A stretch of 10,512 nt of DNA, taken from positions 1 through 10,512 of the forward strand of contig JAFMRP010000080.1 of NCBI GenBank assembly GCA_017354095.1, in the 5' to 3' direction. This DNA is from Ktedonobacteraceae bacterium. Lineage in GTDB: Bacteria; Chloroflexota; Ktedonobacteria; Ktedonobacterales; Ktedonobacteraceae. The notes beneath the pieces are model-generated. The model did no database searches. It saw only the letters and a list, made by a program, of their open reading frames with translations, and was not told the origin of the DNA. Made by a program: the position numbers and the translations under genes. Shown here one piece after another: positions 1 through 6,190 of this stretch (position 1 is the first letter of the stretch; every line of letters starts with the position of its first letter).

Positions 1-1209
1 TGCATCGTCGGCGGCGGGCCAGCTGGCGTGATCCTGGCCTATATGCTGGCTCGCCAGGGGATCGCGGTAACCCTGCTGGAGGCACACATGGACTTTGACC
101 GCGAATTTCGTGGCGATACCATCCACCCCTCCGTACTCAATATTCTGGACGAACTCGGCCTGGCAGAACGCCTCCTGCGCTTTCGTCACGCGAAAGTACA
201 TCAGCTCAGCGGACAACTGGCCAACGGCACCCTGGTGGTGGTCGATTTCAGACGCCTGAAAATCAAATACCCCTACATCGCGATGTTGCCCCAGGTCGAT
301 TTTTTGAATTTTATGATTGAGGAGACACAACGCTACCCCTCTTTCCACCTGGTGATGGGCGCTCAGGTCGATGAGTTGATCGAGGAGAATGGCAGCGTTC
401 GCGGCGTTCGCTATCGCGGGCCCGACGGACGCCGCGAGGTGCGCGCTGTGCTGACGGTAGGAGCCGATGGACGCTTCTCTCGCCTGCGCAAACTGGCCGG
501 GTTCGAGCCCGTTAAAACCTCTCCGCCCATGGATGTGCTCTGGTTTCGCCTCTCGGCCTGCCCCGCAGATCCGCAAGAACCGTTTGGCCGCATCGCAAGC
601 CCCCGTATCCTGATCGTACTCAACCGCTCCGATTACTTACAGGCCGGATACGTGATTGCCAAGGGCGGGTACCAGCAAGTACGCGCCGCTGGCCTGGAAA
701 AGTTTCGCCAGGGCATTGCGGAGGCCGTTCCCCTGCTGGCCGGACGCGTCAATGAAATTAAAGAGTGGAAACAGGTCTCGGTGCTCTCTGTGGAATCCAG
801 CCGCCTGCCGCGCTGGTACAGGCCAGGTCTACTGCTGATCGGGGATGCGGCACATGTTATGTCACCCGTGGGCGGTGTGGGCATCAACTATGCCATCCAG
901 GATGCGGTGGTGACTGCCAATCTGCTCGCCGCTAAACTGAAATATGGCGTGCTGGAACTGCGCGATCTGGCACGTGTGCAGCGTCAGCGCGAGTGGCCAA
1001 CCCGAATCATACAGGCTATCCAGACGTTCCTGCAGAATCAGTTTCTGGCACGAGCGCTGGCTGCGGAGAAACCACCCTCTGTACCTCCGCTCCTCAAGTT
1101 CTTGACGCACGTGCCAATCATTCAGAATATCCCGGCGCGCATCATTGGCTTTGGCTTCAATCCCCCACACGTCAAAGGCCTGGCCCCGTCCACTAGACAC
1201 GCCAGGTGA
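1..1209 (+). CDS. FAD-dependent monooxygenase-type oxidoreductase (5' end outside window)
   Basis: The frame is open from the first base, and the N-terminal Rossmann motif GGGPAG lies at visible residues 4-9. The true start must therefore be a few codons upstream, and the GTG at 28 cannot be it. The protein belongs to the UbiH / p-hydroxybenzoate-hydroxylase-like flavoprotein group: FAD-binding GxGxxG at the start, an RGD motif at residues 38-40, the DG-type motif GADG at 154-157, and GDAAH at 281-285 followed by PVGGVGINYAIQD, which binds the FAD ribityl/pyrophosphate part. Such enzymes use NAD(P)H and O2 to hydroxylate or epoxidise aromatic or isoprenoid substrates. The substrate cannot be read from the sequence. 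The 402 visible codons are close to the usual family length of about 400. The protein is probably cytosolic or loosely membrane-bound. Its 3' end overlaps the convergent kinase gene by 17 bp. Family confidence is high; specific function is unknown. Confidence 0.9.
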   Translation, partial: CIVGGGPAGVILAYMLARQGIAVTLLEAHMDFDREFRGDTIHPSVLNILDELGLAERLLRFRHAKVHQLSGQLANGTLVVVDFRRLKIKYPYIAMLPQVDFLNFMIEETQRYPSFHLVMGAQVDELIEENGSVRGVRYRGPDGRREVRAVLTVGADGRFSRLRKLAGFEPVKTSPPMDVLWFRLSACPADPQEPFGRIASPRILIVLNRSDYLQAGYVIAKGGYQQVRAAGLEKFRQGIAEAVPLLAGRVNEIKEWKQVSVLSVESSRLPRWYRPGLLLIGDAAHVMSPVGGVGINYAIQDAVVTANLLAAKLKYGVLELRDLARVQRQREWPTRIIQAIQTFLQNQFLARALAAEKPPSVPPLLKFLTHVPIIQNIPARIIGFGFNPPHVKGLAPSTRHAR

Positions 1210-3442
1210 TGATCGTCGCGTCGCTTGAACCAGTGGCAAGTCCATACTTGCTCCAGGCCAGGGTCGTTATCGCTGCTTTATGGCCTTCGTAGGTGGTATG
1301 CGACTTGCCGCCAGCACTCCAGACGCGCAGGATACCATCGGCAGCCCCTGTGGCGAAACGTCCCGTCCCGCCAGGCTCCCAGGCCACACCGTTGACCGCT
1401 GCCTGGTGGGGCAGCTTGCTGACGACCTTCTTACTGCTTATAGTCAAGATCTGTGCGCTTTTGTCGGCCCCGGCTGAGGCTAGCTGGGTGCCGCTGGACG
1501 ACCAGGCCAGCATCTTTACGGCCTGCGTGTGGTTGCGCTTGGAGTAAATGGCCCGGAATTTTGAAAGTTCATATATGCTGATATATCCGGCGCTGCTGCC
1601 TACCGCCAGGTAACGCTTGTTAGGCGAGATGGCCAGCGCGCTTATCGCGCTCTTTTTCCCGATCTGTACAATATGACCGCTGGATAACAGATACTCCCGT
1701 ATGCCGTCCTCTAGCGTGCCGAGTAGTAGCTTCGTCCCACTGGTTTCCCAGCCAATACTGCTGACCGTCGATCCGGCGCTTGCTTTGTGTACCTGCATGC
1801 CCTCTGTGTTCCATATCTGCAGGGTCGTATCCGCTGAACCTGACGCGATGCGGGTGGAACCGGAGGTTGGATCCCAGGCAATGGCCGTTACTGCCTGCTG
1901 GTGCGATTGGTACACAACGACTGCCTCTTCGCTCACTTCGGGCCGCCAGAGGCGAGCGGTCGCGTCCTGTGAAGCGGAGACCAGTTGCGCGCTGCTGGCC
2001 GACCAGGATAGACCACTGATCTCGCTGGTATGACCCTTGAGAATGTGCTGGATGTGGGGATTGGCAGGCTTGCTGGTCGCTGTCGCTGTCGGGGCAGGGC
2101 TGGGCGTGCTATTCGTGGAGCCTGTTTTAGAGCTCTGTGAGCCCACTATCATAAAGTAGGCTCCCCCTCCTATGGTGGCCCCGGCTGCGATAATCAATGC
2201 TCCCCCGGCGAGCAGGCTAAGCGCGCTGCGCCTGTTGACTGGCTGGCTTCCAGTTGGCGCCGCCGCCGGGTTCGCTGGCGGAAAACCTGTCTGCCAGGAT
2301 GGCGTCTGCATCCCCATCTGCGCTTGCCCCATCGACGGCTGCGAGCTGTGTGCCAGGGGTACAGCGGAGGCTACGGTTGGCGATTCGTGAAGTTGTGGAT
2401 CAGAAAGCTGCACGCCCGGGCCTGCTGGAGTGAACTGTCCGGCGCTCCTGGGACTCCAACCAGGCGACAGGAGCAGAGGCGCGCGTCCTGAGTCAGGCTG
2501 ACTGAAAGCGCTGGCGAAATCGGCGATGGTTGGAAAGCGCTCAACAGGCTTTTTGGCCAGGGCACGTGCCAGCGCACGCTCTACTTCGACCGGCACGCGC
2601 GGCGCGAACTGCCGGATGGGCGGCGGCGCGACGCTCAAGTGTTTATGCATCATCTGCATCGGCTCACCCTCGAACGGTGGCCGACCCGCCAGGAAGTAAT
2701 AAGCCATTACCGCCAGCGCGTATTGATCGCAGGCCGGTCCCGCCACGCCCTCGAATTGTTCGGGCGCCATATAGGTTGGCGTCCCAAAAACCTGGCTGCT
2801 GCCTGTGTTCACCGAGTATAGCTTGGCCAGCCCGAAGTCGGAGAGCAAGAGAAAAGGACTGCCGGCGCTCTCAGTGCCCGCCGCGATACGCAGCAGGAAA
2901 TTGGCCGGCTTTACATCACGATGCACAATCCCTTGCTCATGCGCATACTGGAGCGCGGAGGCCGCCTGGTGTACATAGTCGGTTGTTTCCTTCAGGCTCA
3001 ATGGCCAGTCGGTAGGCAGACCATCTGGCAGATCAGGCGCTGAAGTGGGAGCGTGCTGCTGGGCGGCTCTTGCTCTCCGGCGCAGCCAGTCCCACAGCGA
3101 GCCTTCCGGGCGATATTGCATGATCATATAGGCTCGTCGCTCGCCACCGGCTTCCTCCTCGCCGTAACGGTAGAGGGGCAGGATATGTAAATGATCCAGG
3201 CTGGCTACCGCTCGCGCCTCGCGCCGGAAGCGCTCTGCCGCCTGGGCCGCGTTCGCAGGATCACTATCATCACTTTCCCCGCGTATCACCTTGATGGCCA
3301 CCTGCTGCCCTATAGCCTCATCCTCTGCCAGGTACACGGAACCCATACCCCCGCTTCCCAGCAGACGCTTTAATCGGTATCCCCCCAGTATCGTGTTGAC
3401 GAGTATATCCAACTTTACTGCCTCGCTGTACTCCTTAATCAC
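1193..3442 (-). CDS. Membrane-anchored Ser/Thr protein kinase with C-terminal WD40 propeller
   Basis: This is a PknB-like (Hanks-type) kinase. The kinase domain spans about residues 22-313: glycine loop GSGGMG (29-34), VAIK lysine K51, catalytic loop HRDVKPAN (174-181, D176), DFG (202-204) and APE (226-228), so all catalytic residues are present. A Pro/Gln/Ser-rich linker (about 318-404) leads to one predicted membrane segment (about 407-433) preceded by NRR, then a short Thr/Ser/Pro stretch. Residues 466-749 form seven WD40-like repeats, enough for a closed seven-bladed propeller. By the positive-inside rule the kinase would be cytoplasmic and the propeller outside, suggesting ligand or partner sensing; this is inference. 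The start chosen is the GTG at 3442, with weak GGGG upstream. A TTG ten codons in (K10-L11 junction), preceded by GAGG, is an alternative. The gene is convergent with the FAD oxidoreductase and separated from the upstream Yip1-like gene by a terminator and its own promoter. Substrates are unknown. Confidence 0.93.
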   Translation of the reverse strand: MIKEYSEAVKLDILVNTILGGYRLKRLLGSGGMGSVYLAEDEAIGQQVAIKVIRGESDDSDPANAAQAAERFRREARAVASLDHLHILPLYRYGEEEAGGERRAYMIMQYRPEGSLWDWLRRRARAAQQHAPTSAPDLPDGLPTDWPLSLKETTDYVHQAASALQYAHEQGIVHRDVKPANFLLRIAAGTESAGSPFLLLSDFGLAKLYSVNTGSSQVFGTPTYMAPEQFEGVAGPACDQYALAVMAYYFLAGRPPFEGEPMQMMHKHLSVAPPPIRQFAPRVPVEVERALARALAKKPVERFPTIADFASAFSQPDSGRAPLLLSPGWSPRSAGQFTPAGPGVQLSDPQLHESPTVASAVPLAHSSQPSMGQAQMGMQTPSWQTGFPPANPAAAPTGSQPVNRRSALSLLAGGALIIAAGATIGGGAYFMIVGSQSSKTGSTNSTPSPAPTATATSKPANPHIQHILKGHTSEISGLSWSASSAQLVSASQDATARLWRPEVSEEAVVVYQSHQQAVTAIAWDPTSGSTRIASGSADTTLQIWNTEGMQVHKASAGSTVSSIGWETSGTKLLLGTLEDGIREYLLSSGHIVQIGKKSAISALAISPNKRYLAVGSSAGYISIYELSKFRAIYSKRNHTQAVKMLAWSSSGTQLASAGADKSAQILTISSKKVVSKLPHQAAVNGVAWEPGGTGRFATGAADGILRVWSAGGKSHTTYEGHKAAITTLAWSKYGLATGSSDATIITWRV

Positions 3443-3478
3443 TATCTACCCCACTCATCACTTCCGCTCCTCTCAACC

Positions 3479-3507
3479 ATCATAGCATGCCTGTTCCAGA
3501 CTGTCTA
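3479..3507 (-). promoter_or_regulatory. Promoter of the kinase gene
   Basis: Reading the - strand, TAGACA (3507-3502) and TATGAT (3484-3479) are separated by exactly 17 bp, a good sigma70-type match (5/6 in each hexamer). The predicted start is near 3472, about 30 nt upstream of the kinase GTG. It lies just downstream of the terminator of the Yip1-like gene, which supports independent transcription of the kinase. Confidence 0.55.
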
Positions 3508-3525
3508 TTTTACCGCCGCGTGGCA

Positions 3526-3560
3526 CAAAAAACGAGCACACACCGTCTCCGGCGATGCCC
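3526..3560 (-). terminator. Rho-independent terminator of the Yip1-like gene
   Basis: On the - strand, 22 nt past the stop codon of the Yip1-like gene, a two-part stem forms: GGGCA with TGCTC, then CGCCG with CGGTG, with a GAGA loop. It is followed one base later by a run of six T. The helix contains two G-U pairs and a small internal loop, but the layout (stem, then U-tract) is canonical. Confidence 0.6.
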
Positions 3561-3582
3561 GTTCTATCCCTGGACATGTAGC

Positions 3583-4527
3583 TTAGTGCGAACCGCTCAG
3601 TATCGCGTAGATCAGGCCTGCGAAGAGAACTGCGCACAGCAGGAAGAGCACAATCCCTGCCAGGTAAGGGATCAGCACAACCCACGTGGCCTTACCTCCA
3701 CTCAGACGATGCGATGCCTGGATCTGGAAAACGTTCAGCACAATCGCGTAGATGAAGATGGCGAAACCAACGATTCCACCCAGGATTGGGATGAGCGCGA
3801 CCAGCGCGCCAAGAATATTGAGCGGCACCTGGTAAAGCAGCGTAGTATATGACTGGCCCAGGAATGTTCCCTGACCACCAAAGGCTTTGGCCAGCAGGTA
3901 CTGGATACCCACACCTATAAAGAAGCCGAGCGGTACCAGGATAATCTTGCCGAAGGCGAATCCTACGTTGGTCGTGGCCGTGAACATCGACATCGCGGCA
4001 CCCATCGCTGCTGCGCTGCTATCTCCGGTCGCTGCTGCCCCGGCGGTATAAAGTCCTGCGAGAAGTAGCGAGGAAATCAGTCCGACAATCACTGTTGCCA
4101 GCGCCATGATCAGGATCTGGATCCAGGTGCTGTCCCAACTCGCCCTGGGCAATTCCTCTACGAAAGATGCCACCGAAGGTTTGGTCAACACTTTAATATA
4201 CTGGTTGGGCAACTGCTTGATTGCGTCACCGAGCGGCATCTGCTGACCCGGGGCCCCATAAAACGTTTGTCCGGCCCCGTAAGGAGGCTGCTGCGCGCCA
4301 TAGGGATTTGCCTGAGCGCCATACGGATTCTGCTGGGCGCCGTAAGGGTTCTGCTGGGCGCTGTAGGGATCTTGCGGCACTGCCTGCTGCTGTTGTCCAC
4401 CACTGTAAGGATCTTGCGGTGGCTGTCCAGTGCCATACGGATTCTGCTGGGCGCCATACGGATTCTGCGGTGCTCCGTAAGGATTTTGTGGATTAGACCC
4501 ATAGCTTGAATTGGGATCTTGAGACAT
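3583..4527 (-). CDS. Yip1-family-like multi-pass membrane protein with NPYG-repeat N-terminus
   Basis: The ATG at 4527 is preferred because AGGAGG sits about 10 nt upstream (4538-4543). An in-frame TTG at 4551 would place that Shine-Dalgarno inside the gene. The product is 314 residues. Residues 1-93 are disordered-looking and consist of [N/D]PY[G/S] units separated mostly by seven residues, rich in Gln. Residues 94-134 form a polar linker. From 135 to 311 the protein is strongly hydrophobic, with about five membrane segments (roughly 135-160, 188-213, 230-248, 250-268 and 281-310). The membrane part resembles bacterial Yip1-domain proteins, whose biochemical role is poorly known; membrane organisation or transport is only a suggestion. 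The adjacent kinase is a plausible partner, since Tyr/Gln-rich tails can be interaction sites, but nothing in the sequence proves this. The gene has its own promoter and terminator. Confidence is good for a membrane protein, moderate for the Yip1 assignment. Confidence 0.8.
   Translation of the reverse strand: MSQDPNSSYGSNPQNPYGAPQNPYGAQQNPYGTGQPPQDPYSGGQQQQAVPQDPYSAQQNPYGAQQNPYGAQANPYGAQQPPYGAGQTFYGAPGQQMPLGDAIKQLPNQYIKVLTKPSVASFVEELPRASWDSTWIQILIMALATVIVGLISSLLLAGLYTAGAAATGDSSAAAMGAAMSMFTATTNVGFAFGKIILVPLGFFIGVGIQYLLAKAFGGQGTFLGQSYTTLLYQVPLNILGALVALIPILGGIVGFAIFIYAIVLNVFQIQASHRLSGGKATWVVLIPYLAGIVLFLLCAVLFAGLIYAILSGSH
4255..4488 (-). repeat. In-gene tandem repeat coding for NPYGAQQ units
   Basis: Within the start of the Yip1-like gene, imperfect 21-bp units encode the heptad NPYGAQQ and variants (DPYS, PPYG, TFYG). 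Units begin at protein residues 15, 22, 29, 39, 53, 60, 67, 74 and 81. Synonymous differences between units show the repeat is not very recent, but it could still vary in copy number between strains by slippage. Confidence 0.8.
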
Positions 4528-4586
4528 ACCAATCCTTCCTCCTAGCAACAATTAGGACGATTATCAATAATTGCATCGTCCAGTAC

Positions 4587-4616
4587 ATCATAACATGATC
4601 TACTGGCAAAAGTCTA
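4587..4616 (-). promoter_or_regulatory. Candidate promoter of the Yip1-like gene
   Basis: On the - strand, TAGACT (4616-4611) is followed after 18 bp by TATGAT (4592-4587). The region is AT-rich. Initiation near 4580 would give a leader of about 50 nt before the ATG at 4527. The -35 matches the consensus at 4 of 6 positions. Confidence 0.42.
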
Positions 4617-4710
4617 TTTGAATTTATTAATAATAACGAGATTCCTACCCCCTCATAAAAAACGTTACGACCCGGCATTTTTCAAGTCCCATTGTCAATG
4701 AACCCCCCTC

Positions 4711-4740
4711 TAGACAACCACCACCTTCGAGAAATATAAT
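4711..4740 (+). promoter_or_regulatory. Strong candidate promoter, upstream of a small RNA or the hpd operon
   Basis: TAGACA (4711-4716) and TATAAT (4735-4740) are 18 bp apart, the best promoter match in this intergenic region. The predicted start is near 4747. The next + strand coding start is hpd at 5087, so the transcript would have either a 340-nt structured leader or end early at the hairpin and T-rich stretch at 4915-4950. Confidence 0.5.
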
Positions 4741-4833
4741 GCAAAAAGATACAGCGCATCTACATACCAACGTTGCTTGCGCTGCGAAACAAAGGCGTTT
4801 CACGCATATACAGCCTTATTATGTGCTATGTGG

Positions 4834-4849
4834 TAGATTATGTAATCTA
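4834..4849. promoter_or_regulatory. 16-bp palindrome, possible operator
   Basis: TAGATTATGTAATCTA is a 7-bp perfect inverted repeat around a 2-bp centre. Its size and AT-rich arms fit a site for a dimeric helix-turn-helix repressor, such as those that control homogentisate pathways in other bacteria. It lies 238 bp upstream of hpd and downstream of the 4711-4740 promoter. No regulator gene is in the window, so this is suggestive only. Confidence 0.25.
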
Positions 4850-4880
4850 TTTCCTCCACTCCCTCTCTAAGAGGCGCAGC

Positions 4881-5028
4881 GGGGGTGCAGGGGGCGCAGC
4901 CCCCTGCCGGGGGTTCGGGGGTGTCCCCCGAGCACTCTTTTTCTCCTTTTATGCGAGCCGCCGCAGGCGCTTCCATACAGCCCGCCTGACGGCGCAGCCG
5001 TAGCTGCGATAGCGGCGTTGGCGGGCTG
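4881..5028. repeat. GC-rich composite hairpin repeat with GCA triloops
   Basis: Consecutive hairpins are visible: a 9-bp stem 4887-4895/4899-4907 with loop GCA; a 7-bp stem 4915-4921/4925-4931 with loop TGT; the 17-mer GCGAGCCGCCGCAGGCG at 4953-4969; and a 9-bp stem 4978-4986/5020-5028 enclosing a 5-bp stem 4989-4993/4997-5001, again with loop GCA. The 17-mer recurs exactly at 9868-9884. The base composition contrasts sharply with the AT-rich sequence just upstream. It looks like a REP- or MITE-like dispersed intergenic element; only a genome-wide search would prove that. Confidence 0.5.
4915..4950 (+). terminator. Possible Rho-independent terminator or attenuator
   Basis: A 7-bp stem TCGGGGG/CCCCCGA with loop TGT (4915-4931) is followed after 6 nt by TTTTT and then TCTCCTTTT. 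The gap between stem and T-run is longer than ideal. If active it would stop transcription from the promoter at 4711-4740 before hpd. Confidence 0.38.
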
Positions 5029-5086
5029 GACAAGAGGCAAGCAAGGCGTCACATGTACAATGAAGTATGAGTAAAGGAGAGACCCT

Positions 5087-6190
5087 ATGACCCAGCAAGA
5101 CTTCATGCCCATACAAAACTACGACCACCTCGAATTCTACGTCGGCAACGCCAGGCAGGCCGCCTACTACTTCTCAAATGCCTGGGGCTTTACCCCCATC
5201 GCCTATGCCGGCCTGGAAACTGGCCTGCGCGACCGCAGCAGCTACCTGCTCGAACAGGGCAACGTACGCTTCCTCGTGACCTCGCCCCTTGGTCCCGAAG
5301 GCCCGATCCCCGAGCATGTAAAACTACACGGCGACGGCGTCAAAGTCATCGCTCTGCGCGTCGACGATACCGCTCGCGCCTACCGCGAAGCGACCAGCCG
5401 TGGAGCGCAGGGCGTACAGGAGCCGGTCGAACTGCGAGACGACTATGGCGTCGTCAAGATCTCCTCTATCGCTACCTACGGCGAAACCATCCATACGTTC
5501 GTCGAGCGCCAGGCCTATGAAGGCGTCTTCCTGCCAGGCTATCGCGCTCTGAAGGCTGCCGTACCGCGTCGCGCCCGCCCCGCAGGCCTTGCCGCCATCG
5601 ACCATGTCGTGGGCAACGTGGAACTGGGGAAGATGAATGAGTGGGTCACCTTCTACGAACGCGTTCTGGGCTTTACACAACTGATCCACTTCGACGATAG
5701 AGCCATCAGCACCGAATATTCTGCTCTGATGTCCAAAGTAATGCAAAATGGCAGTGGTCGCATCAAGTTCCCTATCAATGAACCGGCTCAGGGCAAACGC
5801 AAATCGCAGATCGACGAGTATCTCGATTTCTATCGCGGCCCCGGCGTGCAGCATATCGCTCTCAATACCGACGATATCATCACCACTGTACGCGATCTGA
5901 CCGAGCGCGGCGTCGAATTTCTCTCGACTCCGACTACCTACTACGAGGATGCCCTGGAGCGCGTCGGCAAGATCGATGAGGACCTGGCACAATTGGCCGA
6001 ACTGGGTATCCTGATCGATCATGATGATGAGGGCTACCTGCTGCAAATCTTCTCCAAGCCCATCGTGAATCGCCCCACGGTCTTCATTGAGGTGATTGAA
6101 CGCAAAGGCGCTAAAGGCTTTGGCGAAGGCAATTTCAAGGCGCTTTTCGAAGCTCTGGAGCGCGAACAGGCGCTGCGAGGAAATCTCTGA
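5087..6190 (+). CDS. hpd: 4-hydroxyphenylpyruvate dioxygenase
   Basis: This cytosolic non-haem Fe(II) enzyme converts 4-hydroxyphenylpyruvate, O2 and the keto-acid side chain to homogentisate and CO2, the second step of tyrosine breakdown. The 367 residues match the bacterial family length (about 350-370). The protein has two vicinal-oxygen-chelate halves (about 10-150 and 168-325). The 2-His-1-carboxylate iron ligands are visible as H173 (IDHVVGNV), H256 (GPGVQHIALN) and E335 (FIEVIERKG). The family signatures GRIKFPINEPA, KRKSQIDEYLDF and the C-terminal GFGEGNFKALFEALE helix are all present. The ATG at 5087 has AAAGGAG 7 nt upstream. The stop TGA overlaps the ATG of the next gene (ATGA-type, 1 nt), implying translational coupling. 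It is first gene of the hpd-fah-hmgA operon. No regulator is nearby; a candidate promoter lies at 4711-4740. Confidence 0.96.
   Translation: MTQQDFMPIQNYDHLEFYVGNARQAAYYFSNAWGFTPIAYAGLETGLRDRSSYLLEQGNVRFLVTSPLGPEGPIPEHVKLHGDGVKVIALRVDDTARAYREATSRGAQGVQEPVELRDDYGVVKISSIATYGETIHTFVERQAYEGVFLPGYRALKAAVPRRARPAGLAAIDHVVGNVELGKMNEWVTFYERVLGFTQLIHFDDRAISTEYSALMSKVMQNGSGRIKFPINEPAQGKRKSQIDEYLDFYRGPGVQHIALNTDDIITTVRDLTERGVEFLSTPTTYYEDALERVGKIDEDLAQLAELGILIDHDDEGYLLQIFSKPIVNRPTVFIEVIERKGAKGFGEGNFKALFEALEREQALRGNL

Larger units (their letters stand above)
4747..4950 (+). ncRNA. Candidate small RNA or attenuated leader of the hpd operon
   Basis: This interval is bounded by the promoter at 4711-4740 and a hairpin followed by a T-rich tail at 4915-4950, giving a transcript of about 200 nt. 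Internal structure visible by eye: hairpin 4786-4801, inverted repeat 4834-4849, and a 9-bp GC stem 4887-4895/4899-4907 with loop GCA. It matches no RNA family I recognise. The alternative is that the promoter simply serves hpd and the hairpins belong to a dispersed repeat. Confidence 0.25.
4528..5086. other. 559-bp intergenic region between the Yip1-like gene and hpd
   Basis: No convincing gene is seen here. The left half (to about 4870) is AT-rich and holds divergent promoter candidates, the hairpin GAAAC-N6-GTTTC (4786-4801) and the palindrome at 4834-4849. The right half (about 4871-5030) is very GC-rich and made of short hairpins. The last 50 bases carry the hpd ribosome-binding site AAAGGAG (5073-5079) and a possible -10 TACAAT (5056-5061) without a good -35. 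Open frames crossing the region lack ribosome-binding sites and run through the hairpins. Confidence 0.6.

Noticed and set aside
28..30. GTG as the start of the FAD oxidoreductase
   Set aside because: The essential GGGPAG nucleotide-binding motif lies upstream of it in the same frame, so the gene starts before the window.
2530..3015. 161-codon + strand open frame within the kinase gene
   Set aside because: It is antisense to the conserved kinase core, Arg/Pro/Ala-rich and without start signals.
4786..4801. CRISPR-type repeat (GTTTC/GAAAC ends)
   Set aside because: Only two isolated copies 3.7 kb apart with the arms in the opposite order to typical repeats, and no spacers or cas genes.
4773..5003. 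76-codon + strand frame in the hpd upstream region, with a hydrophobic stretch near its start
   Set aside because: There is no ribosome-binding site and the second half is simply the translated GC-rich hairpin repeat; more likely non-coding.
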